48,361 nt of DNA from an uncultured Pelagibacteraceae bacterium. GTDB lineage: Bacteria > Pseudomonadota > Alphaproteobacteria > Pelagibacterales > Pelagibacteraceae. This document shows, one piece after another, positions 8,640 through 17,085 of this stretch. The notes beneath the pieces are model-generated. The model did not search any database. It was not told the DNA's origin and saw nothing but the letters and a program-made list of their open reading frames with translations. The stretch spans positions 1 through 48,361 of the forward strand of contig CACJDV010000008.1 in NCBI GenBank assembly GCA_902592265.1, in the 5' to 3' direction. The position numbers and the translations under genes are program-made. Each line of letters opens with the position of its first letter. Position 1 is the first letter of the stretch.

Positions 8640-11507
8640 ATGACTAATAATTTAAGATTTAAAACAAGCAGATTTATTGATGAAACTTATCGAGTTTCTT
8701 TTAAGTTTAATAACAAAATATATTTTGGTTTTAAAGGTGATACTCTAGCATCAGCTTTATTGGCTAATGGCATTCATCTTGTTGGACGAAGTTTCAAATA
8801 TCATAGACCTCGAGGAATTATGACATCAGGTTCTGAAGAACCAAATGCAATTATTCAATTGCATGATAATTCCTCAAGAACTGAACCAAATGTAAGAGCT
8901 ACAGAAGTCGAAATCTATGAGGGTTTAGTTGCATCTAGTCAAAATTGTTGGCCTAGTGTTAATTTTGATATTGGAGGAATTAATAATCTATTATCCCCTA
9001 TCTTACCTGCAGGTTTTTATTATAAAACTTTTATGTGGCCTGTAAGTTTCTGGGAAAAATATGAATACTTTATTAGAAAATCTGCAGGTTTAGGTAAATC
9101 ACCTAAAGTCGCTGATCCAGATATATATGAACATAATTATATTCATTGTGATGTTTTAGTTATCGGAGCAGGTATATCAGGAATAATGGCAGCTAAGATG
9201 GCAGCTAAAAATGGTCTTAAAACTCTTTTAGTTGATGAAAAATCTTATTTGGGTGGATCTTCAATTTATGATAACTCAGAATTTTCAAAAATTAATAATC
9301 AAACAACAAGTTCATGGTTAGAAAAAGAAATCAACGAAATATCTAAATTAGAAAATTTAGAAATAAAAACAAGAACTAGCGTTGCAGCTTTTCATGGATA
9401 CAACTTTCTATTGGCTCGTGAAAATCTTACTGATCATTTACCAATTAATCAAAGAGAAAATAAAGTAAGACAAAGATTATTAAAAATTAGAGCTAAAAAA
9501 GTAATCACAGCTACGGGCTCTATAGAAAGACCTTTAATATTTGATAATAATGATCGCCCAGGAATACTATTATCTTCGGCAATTAAGAAATATATCGATT
9601 TATATGGTGTGGCTTGTGGTGAAAATAATGTTCTTTTTACCAATAACGATACTGCATACGAAACAGCCGTCAGCTTAATTCAAAGAGGAATTAAGATTAA
9701 TGCGATAATTGATAATAGAGAGCAGATTGACTCTAAAATTTCTTACGAAGTTGAGAAAAATAATATTAAGATTTATAAAGGTTATACTATTGTTGATACC
9801 TATGGATACAGAAGAATAAATAAAATATCCATTATGAAACTTTCAAAAGATGGTCAAACAGTAATTGGTGAAAAAACTAAATTAAATTGTGATTGTTTAG
9901 GTGTATCAGGTGGTTGGACCCCAGCAGTACATTTGTTTACACAATCGGGAGGTAAATTAAAATTTAGAGAGGAAGACCAAGTCTTCATTCCTGATGTTTA
10001 TCCCTCAGATCAAATCAGTATTGGATCTTGTAATGGAGACTTTGGTTTAGAGGAAATAATAAAGAATACCTTATCTTCTATTAAAAAGTTTCTTGATATT
10101 GATAATTCCGAATACAAAACTATTGAAATTATTTCAGGTTTAAATCAATCAAAAAGAAATATTTGGTTATTACCATCTGACAAATCCATTGGAAAAACAA
10201 AATCTTTTGTTGATTATCAAAATGATGCAACCTCAAAAGATATCAAATTAGCTCTAAGAGAAGGATTTAGATCTATAGAACATGTAAAAAGATACACCAC
10301 AACTGGAATGGGAACTGATCAAGGTAAACTTGGTAATATGCATGCTTTAGGAATAATTTCAGAAACAGCTGGAACTAAAATGGGTGAACATGGAACCACA
10401 ACTTTTAGACCTCCTTATACACCTCTTACTTTTGGAACTATTGTTGGAAGAAATGTTGGAGAATTTTTTGATATTTTCAGACGTACCCCAATACATGATT
10501 GGCATGTTGCTAATAATGCTAAATTTGAAAACGTTGGTCAATGGAAAAGAGCTTGGTACTATCCGAAGAATAATGAAAATATGCATCAAGCAGTTCAAAG
10601 AGAAAGTAAAGCTGCTAGAGACTCAGCAGGTATTCTGGATGCATCTACATTAGGAAAAATTGACATTCAGGGAACTGATGCCTCAGAATTTTTAAATCGT
10701 GTTTATACTAATGCTTGGTCAAAACTTGCAGTGGGTAAATGTCGTTATGGTTTAATGCTAAATGAAGATGGAATGGTTTATGATGATGGAGTAACTACTA
10801 GACTGGGTGAAAATCATTATATCATGACCACTACTACTGGTGGTGCGGCTAACGTTTTAGGAAAACTTGAGGATTATCTTCAAACAGAATGGCCTGAGTT
10901 AGATGTTTATCTATCTTCTGTAACTGATCATTATGCTACAATAAGTGTTTGCGGTCCTAATAGTAAAAAAATTGTCTCGAAAGTTATTCCTGATTTGGAT
11001 CTTTCTGATGAAAAGTTTACGCATATGTCATTCAAAAATGCAAAAATAGACAACATTAAATGTAGAGTAATGAGGATTAGTTTTACCGGAGAACATAGTT
11101 ATGAAATTAATATTCAAGCAAACTATGGTAAATCTGTTTGGGAAAAATGTATGGAAGCCGGTAAAGATTTTAATATTACTCCCTATGGGACCGAAACGAT
11201 GCACTTATTAAGAGCGGAAAAAGGTTTTATAATTGTTGGACAAGATACTGATGCAACTATGACGCCAATTGATTTACAAATGGATTGGATAGTCAGTAAA
11301 AAAAAATACGATTTTATTGGAAAAAGATCATTATATAGATCAGATACAATTAGAGAAAATAGAAAACAATTAGTTGGATTATTGACAGAAAATCCAGATG
11401 AAGTACTAGAGGAAGGAGCGCAGATAGTTGCTGATATTAAAAAAACACCCATTGAAATGTTGGGTCATGTTACTTCAAGTTATTACAGCCCAAACCTAAA
11501 AAAATAA
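8640..11507 (+). CDS. soxA: Sarcosine oxidase, alpha subunit SoxA, C-terminally truncated
   Basis: SoxA carries the NAD+ site and a folate-binding GcvT-like half, and receives the methyl group as 5,10-methylene-THF. Visible parts are a ferredoxin-like N-terminal domain (about 1-100, PRGIMTSGSEEPNA), a dinucleotide-binding motif VIGAGISG at 174-181, a middle oxidoreductase region, and a GcvT-type domain from about residue 610. The reading frame stops after SSYYSPNLKK at residue 955, where relatives continue for about 50 residues. The expected last segment (ADPVFLDKEGERLNAKL) is present downstream in the +1 frame, with about 20-30 codons missing between. The frame breaks at a seven-A tract. This is either a real deletion plus frameshift or an assembly or sequencing error. 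Confidence 0.92.
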   Translation: MTNNLRFKTSRFIDETYRVSFKFNNKIYFGFKGDTLASALLANGIHLVGRSFKYHRPRGIMTSGSEEPNAIIQLHDNSSRTEPNVRATEVEIYEGLVASSQNCWPSVNFDIGGINNLLSPILPAGFYYKTFMWPVSFWEKYEYFIRKSAGLGKSPKVADPDIYEHNYIHCDVLVIGAGISGIMAAKMAAKNGLKTLLVDEKSYLGGSSIYDNSEFSKINNQTTSSWLEKEINEISKLENLEIKTRTSVAAFHGYNFLLARENLTDHLPINQRENKVRQRLLKIRAKKVITATGSIERPLIFDNNDRPGILLSSAIKKYIDLYGVACGENNVLFTNNDTAYETAVSLIQRGIKINAIIDNREQIDSKISYEVEKNNIKIYKGYTIVDTYGYRRINKISIMKLSKDGQTVIGEKTKLNCDCLGVSGGWTPAVHLFTQSGGKLKFREEDQVFIPDVYPSDQISIGSCNGDFGLEEIIKNTLSSIKKFLDIDNSEYKTIEIISGLNQSKRNIWLLPSDKSIGKTKSFVDYQNDATSKDIKLALREGFRSIEHVKRYTTTGMGTDQGKLGNMHALGIISETAGTKMGEHGTTTFRPPYTPLTFGTIVGRNVGEFFDIFRRTPIHDWHVANNAKFENVGQWKRAWYYPKNNENMHQAVQRESKAARDSAGILDASTLGKIDIQGTDASEFLNRVYTNAWSKLAVGKCRYGLMLNEDGMVYDDGVTTRLGENHYIMTTTTGGAANVLGKLEDYLQTEWPELDVYLSSVTDHYATISVCGPNSKKIVSKVIPDLDLSDEKFTHMSFKNAKIDNIKCRVMRISFTGEHSYEINIQANYGKSVWEKCMEAGKDFNITPYGTETMHLLRAEKGFIIVGQDTDATMTPIDLQMDWIVSKKKYDFIGKRSLYRSDTIRENRKQLVGLLTENPDEVLEEGAQIVADIKKTPIEMLGHVTSSYYSPNLKK

Positions 11508-11580
11508 AAACATTAATGTGATTGTAGCTGATCCAGTTTTTTTAGATAAAGAAGGTGAAAGATTAAATGCTAAATTATAA
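11500..11580 (+). pseudogene. Displaced C-terminal remnant of soxA
   Basis: In the frame +1 relative to soxA, these bases read NINVIVADPVFLDKEGERLNAKL then TAA. This matches the usual C-terminal end of SoxA proteins (a PVF-x-D-x-EG-x-R pattern). The remnant overlaps the ATG of soxG by 14 bases, the position the intact soxA stop would be expected to take. It has no start codon of its own. It shows that the soxA end was damaged recently or was misassembled. Confidence 0.75.
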
Positions 11581-12130
11581 TCATACAATTAAAGAGGAAA
11601 AATCATATCAAGGTCTACAAATAAACGAGGTTAAACCTGTCATGAAATTGATAGTAAGAGGTAAAAAAAGAGAATTCTTATCAGCTATTGGTAAATCTTT
11701 AAATATGGTTTTGCCTACAAAAGCAAATACTTCCACTCAAAGTGAAAAATTGACTGCTCTTTGGTTGAGTCCTGATGAATGGATGATTTTTTCAAATGGT
11801 GTTGTTAAAGAAAATACAAATTCATATGAAACTGAAACACTTTTGAATAAAAACATATCTAAATTAAATTTAGGCGCTGTAGTGGATGTCACAGATCAAT
11901 TCGTGAGGATTAATCTCAAAGGGGATAAGATATATGATTTGTTTCAAACAGGCTCTCCTTTTAATTTTAATGATTTTAAGGGTAAAATTGGCTCAGTGAC
12001 CCAAACAATTCTCGCAAAAATAGATGTAATCATTCATAATCAAAATAAAAATGAAGTGAATTTGTTTGTAAGACGCTCATTTTCTGAGCATTTATTTGCA
12101 TGGATGAATGATAGTGCGTCAAGATTATAG
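11567..12130 (+). CDS. soxG: Sarcosine oxidase, gamma subunit SoxG
   Basis: SoxG is the fourth subunit of heterotetrameric sarcosine oxidase and is structurally related to the folate-binding GcvT fold. The 187-residue product has the family pattern ALWLSPDEWMIF, then VVDVTDQFVRINLKG and a C-terminal FVRRSFSEHLFAWM. It is last in soxBDAG. Its ATG lies inside the displaced soxA tail, so it would have been coupled to soxA translation in the undamaged operon. With soxA now stopping 59 bases earlier, coupling may be weakened. Confidence 0.92.
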   Translation: MLNYNHTIKEEKSYQGLQINEVKPVMKLIVRGKKREFLSAIGKSLNMVLPTKANTSTQSEKLTALWLSPDEWMIFSNGVVKENTNSYETETLLNKNISKLNLGAVVDVTDQFVRINLKGDKIYDLFQTGSPFNFNDFKGKIGSVTQTILAKIDVIIHNQNKNEVNLFVRRSFSEHLFAWMNDSASRL

Positions 12131-12165
12131 TCACATTTAGATCTCAAATAAGTTAAAAAAAAAAT

Positions 12166-12933
12166 ATGAAAAAATTATTTTTAGTAGCATTATTTGCTCT
12201 TTTACCCTTCTCACTAAACGCAGAGTCTAATCTAGATAAAATTTTATCTTCTGGAGTACTTAAAGTTGGTACTACTGGAGATTGGGATCCTATGACAGTC
12301 AAAGATCCTGCAACCAACAAATATAAAGGTTTCGATATCGATGTAATGAATCAATTAGCTAAAGATATGGGTGTAAAAATTGAGTTTGTACCTGCAGAAT
12401 GGAAAACTATTGTTTCAGGAATAACATCTGCAAGATATGATATCTCAACTAGTGTTACAAAAACACCAAAGAGAGCTGAAGTAGCTGGTTTTACTGATAC
12501 CTATTACAAATATGCTACAGTGCCACTTGTTCTCAAAAAGAACTTAAAAAAATTTCCAACTTGGGACTCGCTTAATAATTCAAATGTAACAATCGCAACT
12601 ACTCTTGGTACTTCTCAAGAGGAAAAGGCAAAAGAATTTTTCCCAAAATCAAAATTAAACTCAATTGAAGCACCAGCAAGAGACTTCCAAGAAGTCTTGG
12701 CAGGTAGAGCTGATGGTAATATTACAAGTTCAACAGAGGCAAATAAACTGGTCATTAAATATCCTCAGTTAGCAATCGTCCCAGATGGTGGAAAAAATCC
12801 AGCATTTTTAGCAATGATGGTACCAAAAGGTGATACTAAGTGGAATGATTATGTCAATAAATGGATTAAAGACAAAAAATCTTCAGGCTTCTTCACCAAG
12901 TTATTAGCTAAATATAATCTAAAGAGCTTATAA
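12166..12933 (+). CDS. Periplasmic solute-binding protein, amino-acid type (SBP family 3)
   Basis: This is a predicted periplasmic binding protein for an ABC importer. It has a clean signal peptide (residues 1-19, cleavage after LNA) followed by a family 3 binding fold: [30 protein letters not shown], then the mid-lobe [21 protein letters not shown]. The 255-residue length fits. The opening TTGDW also resembles periplasmic cyclohexadienyl dehydratases (PheC), which share this fold, so enzyme activity is an alternative. The permease gene immediately downstream argues for transport. The ligand cannot be told from sequence; proximity to soxBDAG hints at an amino acid or methylated amine. No ATPase gene is nearby. 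Confidence 0.85.
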   Translation: MKKLFLVALFALLPFSLNAESNLDKILSSGVLKVGTTGDWDPMTVKDPATNKYKGFDIDVMNQLAKDMGVKIEFVPAEWKTIVSGITSARYDISTSVTKTPKRAEVAGFTDTYYKYATVPLVLKKNLKKFPTWDSLNNSNVTIATTLGTSQEEKAKEFFPKSKLNSIEAPARDFQEVLAGRADGNITSSTEANKLVIKYPQLAIVPDGGKNPAFLAMMVPKGDTKWNDYVNKWIKDKKSSGFFTKLLAKYNLKSL

Positions 12934-12973
12934 AAAATTAGTAATTAATTTTTTATTCTTTATAAGTTAAGGA

Positions 12974-13705
12974 GTGAAAAATCTATTTTTATTAATTCTA
13001 GTTTTTCCATTAACGTCGTGTGGTAAAAGTGAATTAAACTGGTTAATCTTATCACCAAACAACATAGAGGGGTTAACTAATCTAAAGTTTTTATTAAGTG
13101 GTTTAACAACTACTATCTATATTAGTATAGTCTCAATCATTATTTCTATTATTCTTGGCCTTTTAGTCGCTATTCCATCACTGGCTAAAAGTAAATTCTT
13201 AACTTACCTTAATATTGGCTATGTTGAGATTGTAAGAGCAATTCCTTTGCTAGTTTTAATTTTATGGATTTATTATGGTCTTCCAATCATGACAGGTATA
13301 AGTTTTAGCCCATTCGTTTCTGGTATCATAGCGCTGTCAATTAGCGAAAGTGCTTTCCAAGCAGAAATATTTAGAGCAGGAATTAATTCAATCAAAAAAT
13401 CACAATGGGAGGCTGGAAGCTCTTTAGGATTAAGTTTTTTAAGAAAATTAAGATTAGTAATTCTACCTCAGGCAATAAAGAATATTTTACCAGCTATTGG
13501 TAATCAATTTGTATATGTTCTTAAAATGTCCTCTCTTGTATCGATAATTGGTATTGGAGATTTAACTAGAAAAGCAAACGAATTAGTTGTGACGACTTAT
13601 CGGCCACTAGAAATATATACATTTCTAATTCTTGAATATTTAGTATTAATATTAATTGTTTCTTATCTTGTTAGAAAATTAGAAAAAAAATTGCAAAAAG
13701 ATTAA
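12974..13705 (+). CDS. ABC transporter permease, polar amino-acid (HisM/ArtQ) type, with lipoprotein-like N-terminus
   Basis: This is an inner-membrane permease likely paired with the preceding binding protein. After residue ~40 it has the usual amino-acid permease layout: several membrane helices, RAIPLLVLILWIYYGLP, and the EAA-type loop EAGSSLGLSFLRKLRLVILP that contacts the ATPase, followed by GNQFVYVLKMSSLVSIIGIGDL. Its first 20 residues look like a lipoprotein signal (hydrophobic run, then LTSC, a lipobox with Cys at about 16), which is unusual for a permease. The start is a GTG with AAGGA directly abutting it, so start selection is uncertain. The 3' end overlaps the opposing thermonuclease gene by four bases. 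No ATP-binding subunit is encoded next to it. Confidence 0.87.
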   Translation: MKNLFLLILVFPLTSCGKSELNWLILSPNNIEGLTNLKFLLSGLTTTIYISIVSIIISIILGLLVAIPSLAKSKFLTYLNIGYVEIVRAIPLLVLILWIYYGLPIMTGISFSPFVSGIIALSISESAFQAEIFRAGINSIKKSQWEAGSSLGLSFLRKLRLVILPQAIKNILPAIGNQFVYVLKMSSLVSIIGIGDLTRKANELVVTTYRPLEIYTFLILEYLVLILIVSYLVRKLEKKLQKD

Positions 13706-14181
13706 TTTTTTCTTCTGTAGTCCCAAGGATATTCAAAAGTCATTGACCACATACCTTTTTTATTTTTTTTAGCATAATCCTCATCTGGGATGTATTTTGT
13801 TGAATATTTCCTGTAAGCAAAAGCATAACCCTCTCGAACAAGATACTTAGATAGACTTTGATTATTTACAAAACATTCAGCTAAAATTCTCTTATATCTA
13901 TCTATACCCTCCTTAACACATTTTACTTTGTTTTCACCTATCTTGTTAATAAGTAATTGTTTTGCTTGGATCCCACATTCGATAACTTCATTATTCTTAT
14001 TACAAATTTGTTTAATTTCAGGAGTATCAATGCCACTAAATCGAATTTTTTCATTGTTTAGATGAATAGTATCTCCATCTACAACCTTTATTTTACTAGA
14101 TTTTACATCAAGGTATGTGACAAAGAAAAATATTAGACAAATACTAGTAAGTAAAAAGATTTTTATTTTGTTTGAAAACAT
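13702..14181 (-). CDS. Thermonuclease-family (SNase-like) protein, membrane-anchored or secreted
   Basis: This is a predicted extracytoplasmic nuclease of the staphylococcal nuclease fold. A hydrophobic stretch at about residues 7-24 is a signal peptide or anchor. The catalytic pattern is complete: VVDGDT (Asp37), RFSGIDTPE with Arg47 and Glu55 at the spacing of Arg35/Glu43 in the S. aureus enzyme, and DRYKR with Arg98 as the second catalytic arginine. Length is 159 residues. It could salvage phosphorus or nucleotides from DNA or RNA, but the role is inferred. The gene begins 38 bases inside the 3' end of the MATE gene and ends overlapping the opposing permease gene. Confidence 0.87.
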   Translation of the reverse strand: MFSNKIKIFLLTSICLIFFFVTYLDVKSSKIKVVDGDTIHLNNEKIRFSGIDTPEIKQICNKNNEVIECGIQAKQLLINKIGENKVKCVKEGIDRYKRILAECFVNNQSLSKYLVREGYAFAYRKYSTKYIPDEDYAKKNKKGMWSMTFEYPWDYRRKN

Positions 14182-15514
14182 TATTCAAAAAATACCCAAT
14201 AAATATTAGAACTGCAATTCCCATAAACCAATTTGTTACTAAAATCGTATAAAAAATATCCTCATAATCCCCTCCTTTAATATTAATTACATACCATAAA
14301 CTTAAAAATGGAAGAGCTGTTAATCTTAGAATACTTAAATAAAGACTGTACAATGGTTTTTTCACTGCTTGGAATACTGCAGTGGTTATAAAAAAAACAG
14401 GATAAATTGGGCCAATTAATGCAGCAACTTTTAGATATATCGCACCATGCTTTATTGCCTCTTGGTTATCAGTAAATAATGAAACTAAAAACTCTGCACC
14501 AAAAAAAATTATTATACCTGCACATATCATAAAAGATGATCCAAACATTAAAGCTTTTCTGTATAATTCTCTCAATCTATCATAATTTTTTGCACCAAAA
14601 TTTTGTCCCCCAATTGATAATACCGCTGTATTTAATCCAATTACAGGAAGTAGAAAAACTTGTTCAATTCTTAAAGCAGCACCATAACCAGCAGTAGCTA
14701 AATCTCCAAATTGACCAATGAAGTAAAGGATGTTGAATAAACCAACACCAATCAACAACATGCTAAACATTACAGGAATTGTTTGATACAAAAGTTCTCC
14801 TAGAAGATCAAATTTTGGAATGAAACACTCAGGCTTAAGATATTGTTTTAATTCACAACAATAAACTTTATATGCTAAATACAAAAGACCAACAAACTGA
14901 GCCACTACAGTAGCTATTGCAAGTCCAGCGATACCAAATGCTGGAATAAAACCATAACCAAAAATAAATAATGGATTTAGAATAATATTTAAAAAGAAAC
15001 TAAAAATTAAAACGTTTCTGTAACTTTTTGTATCCCCTTGCGCATTTAGTGTTCCATTTAAGGAAATTTGTATCAGAACAATTATAGTTCCATAAAAAAT
15101 TACATCTAGATATTTTCTAGTTAATACAATTGCCTCTTGATCTGATCCCATAAGAGAAAGTAAAAAATCTGAAACATTCAAACCAAAAAAAGTAACTAGT
15201 ATGGATAAAAAGATTGCAAAAATAATTGATTGTGCAACAAATAATGACGCCTTCTTTTTATTATTAGCCCCAATATTATTTCCAATTAAAGTATTAGTTC
15301 CAGCAGTTAATCCAACACCTATTGCAATAATAGTAAAATAAATTGGAAAAGATTTTGCGATCGCCGCTATTGCTTCAGCAGATATTCTTCCTGCGAACCA
15401 TGTGTCTACTAGATTGTAAAAGGTTTGAAATAATGAACCAACACTTGCTGGAATAGTAACTTTTCTCAATAAAAACCATATTGGATCTTTAGTTAATTTG
15501 AAAGATTGTGACAA
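14144..15514 (-). CDS. MATE-family multidrug/toxin exporter
   Basis: This is a predicted inner-membrane cation-coupled exporter. The 456-residue protein shows the two pseudo-symmetric MatE halves with about 12 membrane helices. The N-terminus has TIPASVGSLFQTFYNLVDTWFAGR, the family signature around the first helix, and the second half has GQNFGAKNYDRLRELYRKA, the counterpart of GNNIGANNKKKAS in the first. Substrates cannot be inferred. The 3' end overlaps the start of the thermonuclease gene by 38 bases, so the two are probably co-transcribed. Confidence 0.9.
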   Translation of the reverse strand: MSQSFKLTKDPIWFLLRKVTIPASVGSLFQTFYNLVDTWFAGRISAEAIAAIAKSFPIYFTIIAIGVGLTAGTNTLIGNNIGANNKKKASLFVAQSIIFAIFLSILVTFFGLNVSDFLLSLMGSDQEAIVLTRKYLDVIFYGTIIVLIQISLNGTLNAQGDTKSYRNVLIFSFFLNIILNPLFIFGYGFIPAFGIAGLAIATVVAQFVGLLYLAYKVYCCELKQYLKPECFIPKFDLLGELLYQTIPVMFSMLLIGVGLFNILYFIGQFGDLATAGYGAALRIEQVFLLPVIGLNTAVLSIGGQNFGAKNYDRLRELYRKALMFGSSFMICAGIIIFFGAEFLVSLFTDNQEAIKHGAIYLKVAALIGPIYPVFFITTAVFQAVKKPLYSLYLSILRLTALPFLSLWYVINIKGGDYEDIFYTILVTNWFMGIAVLIFIGYFLNNVFKQNKNLFTY

Positions 15515-15522
15515 ATAAATCC

Positions 15523-16431
15523 TTAGTTAAATTCTTTTTGAAAATTATATTTTTTTCCTGATAGCTTTGCCTTGTATATCTGACTTTGTCTCATTCTAAA
15601 ACGAGATTTTTGGTTTTTTGAGAGTTTATCAAAACAATTAGGACAAGTTACACCCTCCTCATATTTTTTAGATTTTTTATCTTTAATCGAGATTGGTTGT
15701 CTACATCCACCACAAATTGAATAGGTTCCTTGTACTAATCCGTGTTTTAAACTTACTCTATTGTCGAATACAAAACACTCGCCTTTCCATAAACTTTTTT
15801 TTGGTTTAATTTTTTTTAAGTAATTCAAAATTCCACCCTTTAATTGATAGATATTCTTAAAACCCTTTTTTTCTAGATATACAGAGGCTTTTTCACATCT
15901 AATTCCACCAGTGCAAAACATTGCTATTGGTTGATCTTTTTTTAACTTTTTTAAGTATTTCGGGAAATCTCTAAAGTTACTTATATTTGGATTTACTGAT
16001 TTTTTAAAAGAACCAACTTTATGTTCAAAAGGTTTTCTTGCATCTAATAAAAGAGTTTCTTTCTTTTTAATTAATTTATTCCATTTTGCTGGATCAATAT
16101 GAGTACTCTTTTTTGTGATCCTATTCGACATTTTAAGATCCATTGGAACAACTTCTTTTTTAATTTTCACTTTAGGTTTATGAAAAGGTTTAAATTTACT
16201 TATTGAATTATTGACACTATCAAATTCTTTAATATTCAAAATTTTTTTTAATCTAATAATTGTGGTTTTAATATCTTTATTCATTCCAGAAATAGATCCA
16301 TTTAAACCCTCTTTAGATATGATAATTGATCCATTTATATTTTTATTAGTTAAAAGATTGCTCAATATTTTTTGATTTTTTTTCAAATCATTTATTTTTT
16401 GAAATTTATAAAAACCAAATACAGTGAACAT
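15523..16431 (-). CDS. trhO: tRNA uridine-34 hydroxylase TrhO (rhodanese-domain, YceA/UPF0176)
   Basis: TrhO performs oxygen-dependent hydroxylation of U34 in certain tRNAs, the first step toward the 5-alkoxyuridine wobble modifications. The 302-residue product has the N-terminal domain (GSIIISKEGLNGSISG), a rhodanese domain with active-site loop CTGGIR beginning at Cys173 followed by CEKAS, and the C-terminal region with GGCRQPIS and CPNC that probably binds a metal. The ATG overlaps the stop of the upstream methyltransferase gene in a TAATG arrangement. The family assignment is firm; the tRNA role comes from the E. coli and Bacillus relatives. Confidence 0.9.
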   Translation of the reverse strand: MFTVFGFYKFQKINDLKKNQKILSNLLTNKNINGSIIISKEGLNGSISGMNKDIKTTIIRLKKILNIKEFDSVNNSISKFKPFHKPKVKIKKEVVPMDLKMSNRITKKSTHIDPAKWNKLIKKKETLLLDARKPFEHKVGSFKKSVNPNISNFRDFPKYLKKLKKDQPIAMFCTGGIRCEKASVYLEKKGFKNIYQLKGGILNYLKKIKPKKSLWKGECFVFDNRVSLKHGLVQGTYSICGGCRQPISIKDKKSKKYEEGVTCPNCFDKLSKNQKSRFRMRQSQIYKAKLSGKKYNFQKEFN

Positions 16432-17081
16432 TAAATCTTCCTACAAACTGTCATTCCATCACCAAAAGGCACCATGACCTTTTCAATTCTTGTATCCTTA
16501 GAGATAAAATCATTCAAATCTCTAATACTTTTTGTAATTTTGTCATTTATATCTTTGTTAACAACTTCTCCATGCCATAATACATTATCGATTATCACTA
16601 AACCCTCTTTATTCAATAAATCTAAAGAAATTTCATAATATTTTTTATAATTCATTTTATCTGCATCAATAAAAACTAAGTCAAATTTTTCATTTCTTAT
16701 ACTCATTAAAGTTTCTAATGCTGGTTTAATCATTGTTTTAATCTTATGATCTTGATTGGCCTTTTTAAAAAAGCTTTGTGCAACTTTGGTTGTTTCCACA
16801 TTTTTATCTAATGCAATTATACTGCCTTCATCTGGTAAGGCTAATGCCATGGATAATGTACTTAAACCTGTAAAAGTTCCAATCTCTAGGACTTTTTTAA
16901 TTTTAGAAACTTTAATAATCAGATGTAGAAATTGACATTGAGAAATAGAGATTTGCATTCTTTTTGAATTACCAAGTGATAGGTTGTAATCTATTATTTC
17001 TTTTTGAATTGGATGTAATTTCAAACCATTCTTTAGAATATAATCTTGTAAATGTTTTGTGATATTAAGGTCTGAACCCAT
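16431..17081 (-). CDS. Class I SAM-dependent O-methyltransferase (COMT-like)
   Basis: This is a predicted cytosolic SAM-dependent O-methyltransferase of the caffeoyl-CoA/catechol type. Features in its 216 residues are motif I VLEIGTFTGLSTLSMA (64-79), an acidic LDKN after strand 2 for the SAM ribose, FDLVFIDADK with metal-binding aspartates at 139/141, and VIIDNVLWHGEVV near 158-170. The physiological substrate in bacteria is usually unknown. Some relatives modify tRNA wobble uridine (TrmR-type 5-methoxyuridine synthesis). Since trhO is directly downstream and overlapping, a joint role in making mo5U34 is a reasonable inference. Confidence 0.88.
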   Translation of the reverse strand: MGSDLNITKHLQDYILKNGLKLHPIQKEIIDYNLSLGNSKRMQISISQCQFLHLIIKVSKIKKVLEIGTFTGLSTLSMALALPDEGSIIALDKNVETTKVAQSFFKKANQDHKIKTMIKPALETLMSIRNEKFDLVFIDADKMNYKKYYEISLDLLNKEGLVIIDNVLWHGEVVNKDINDKITKSIRDLNDFISKDTRIEKVMVPFGDGMTVCRKI

Positions 17082-17085
17082 AACC

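Noticed and set aside
10384-10653. 89-codon frame inside soxA on the same strand
   Set aside because: It is a shadow of the SoxA folate-domain coding sequence in another frame; the product is leucine-rich without any recognisable motif.
11498-11507. Programmed frameshift at the A7 tract in soxA
   Set aside because: A one-base shift would join the two frames, but the product would still miss 20-30 conserved residues, so a deletion or assembly fault explains the site better than recoding.
12131-12165. Promoter for the binding-protein gene between soxG and it
   Set aside because: The 35 bases hold an A-rich run but no recognisable promoter hexamers; co-transcription with sox genes is equally possible.
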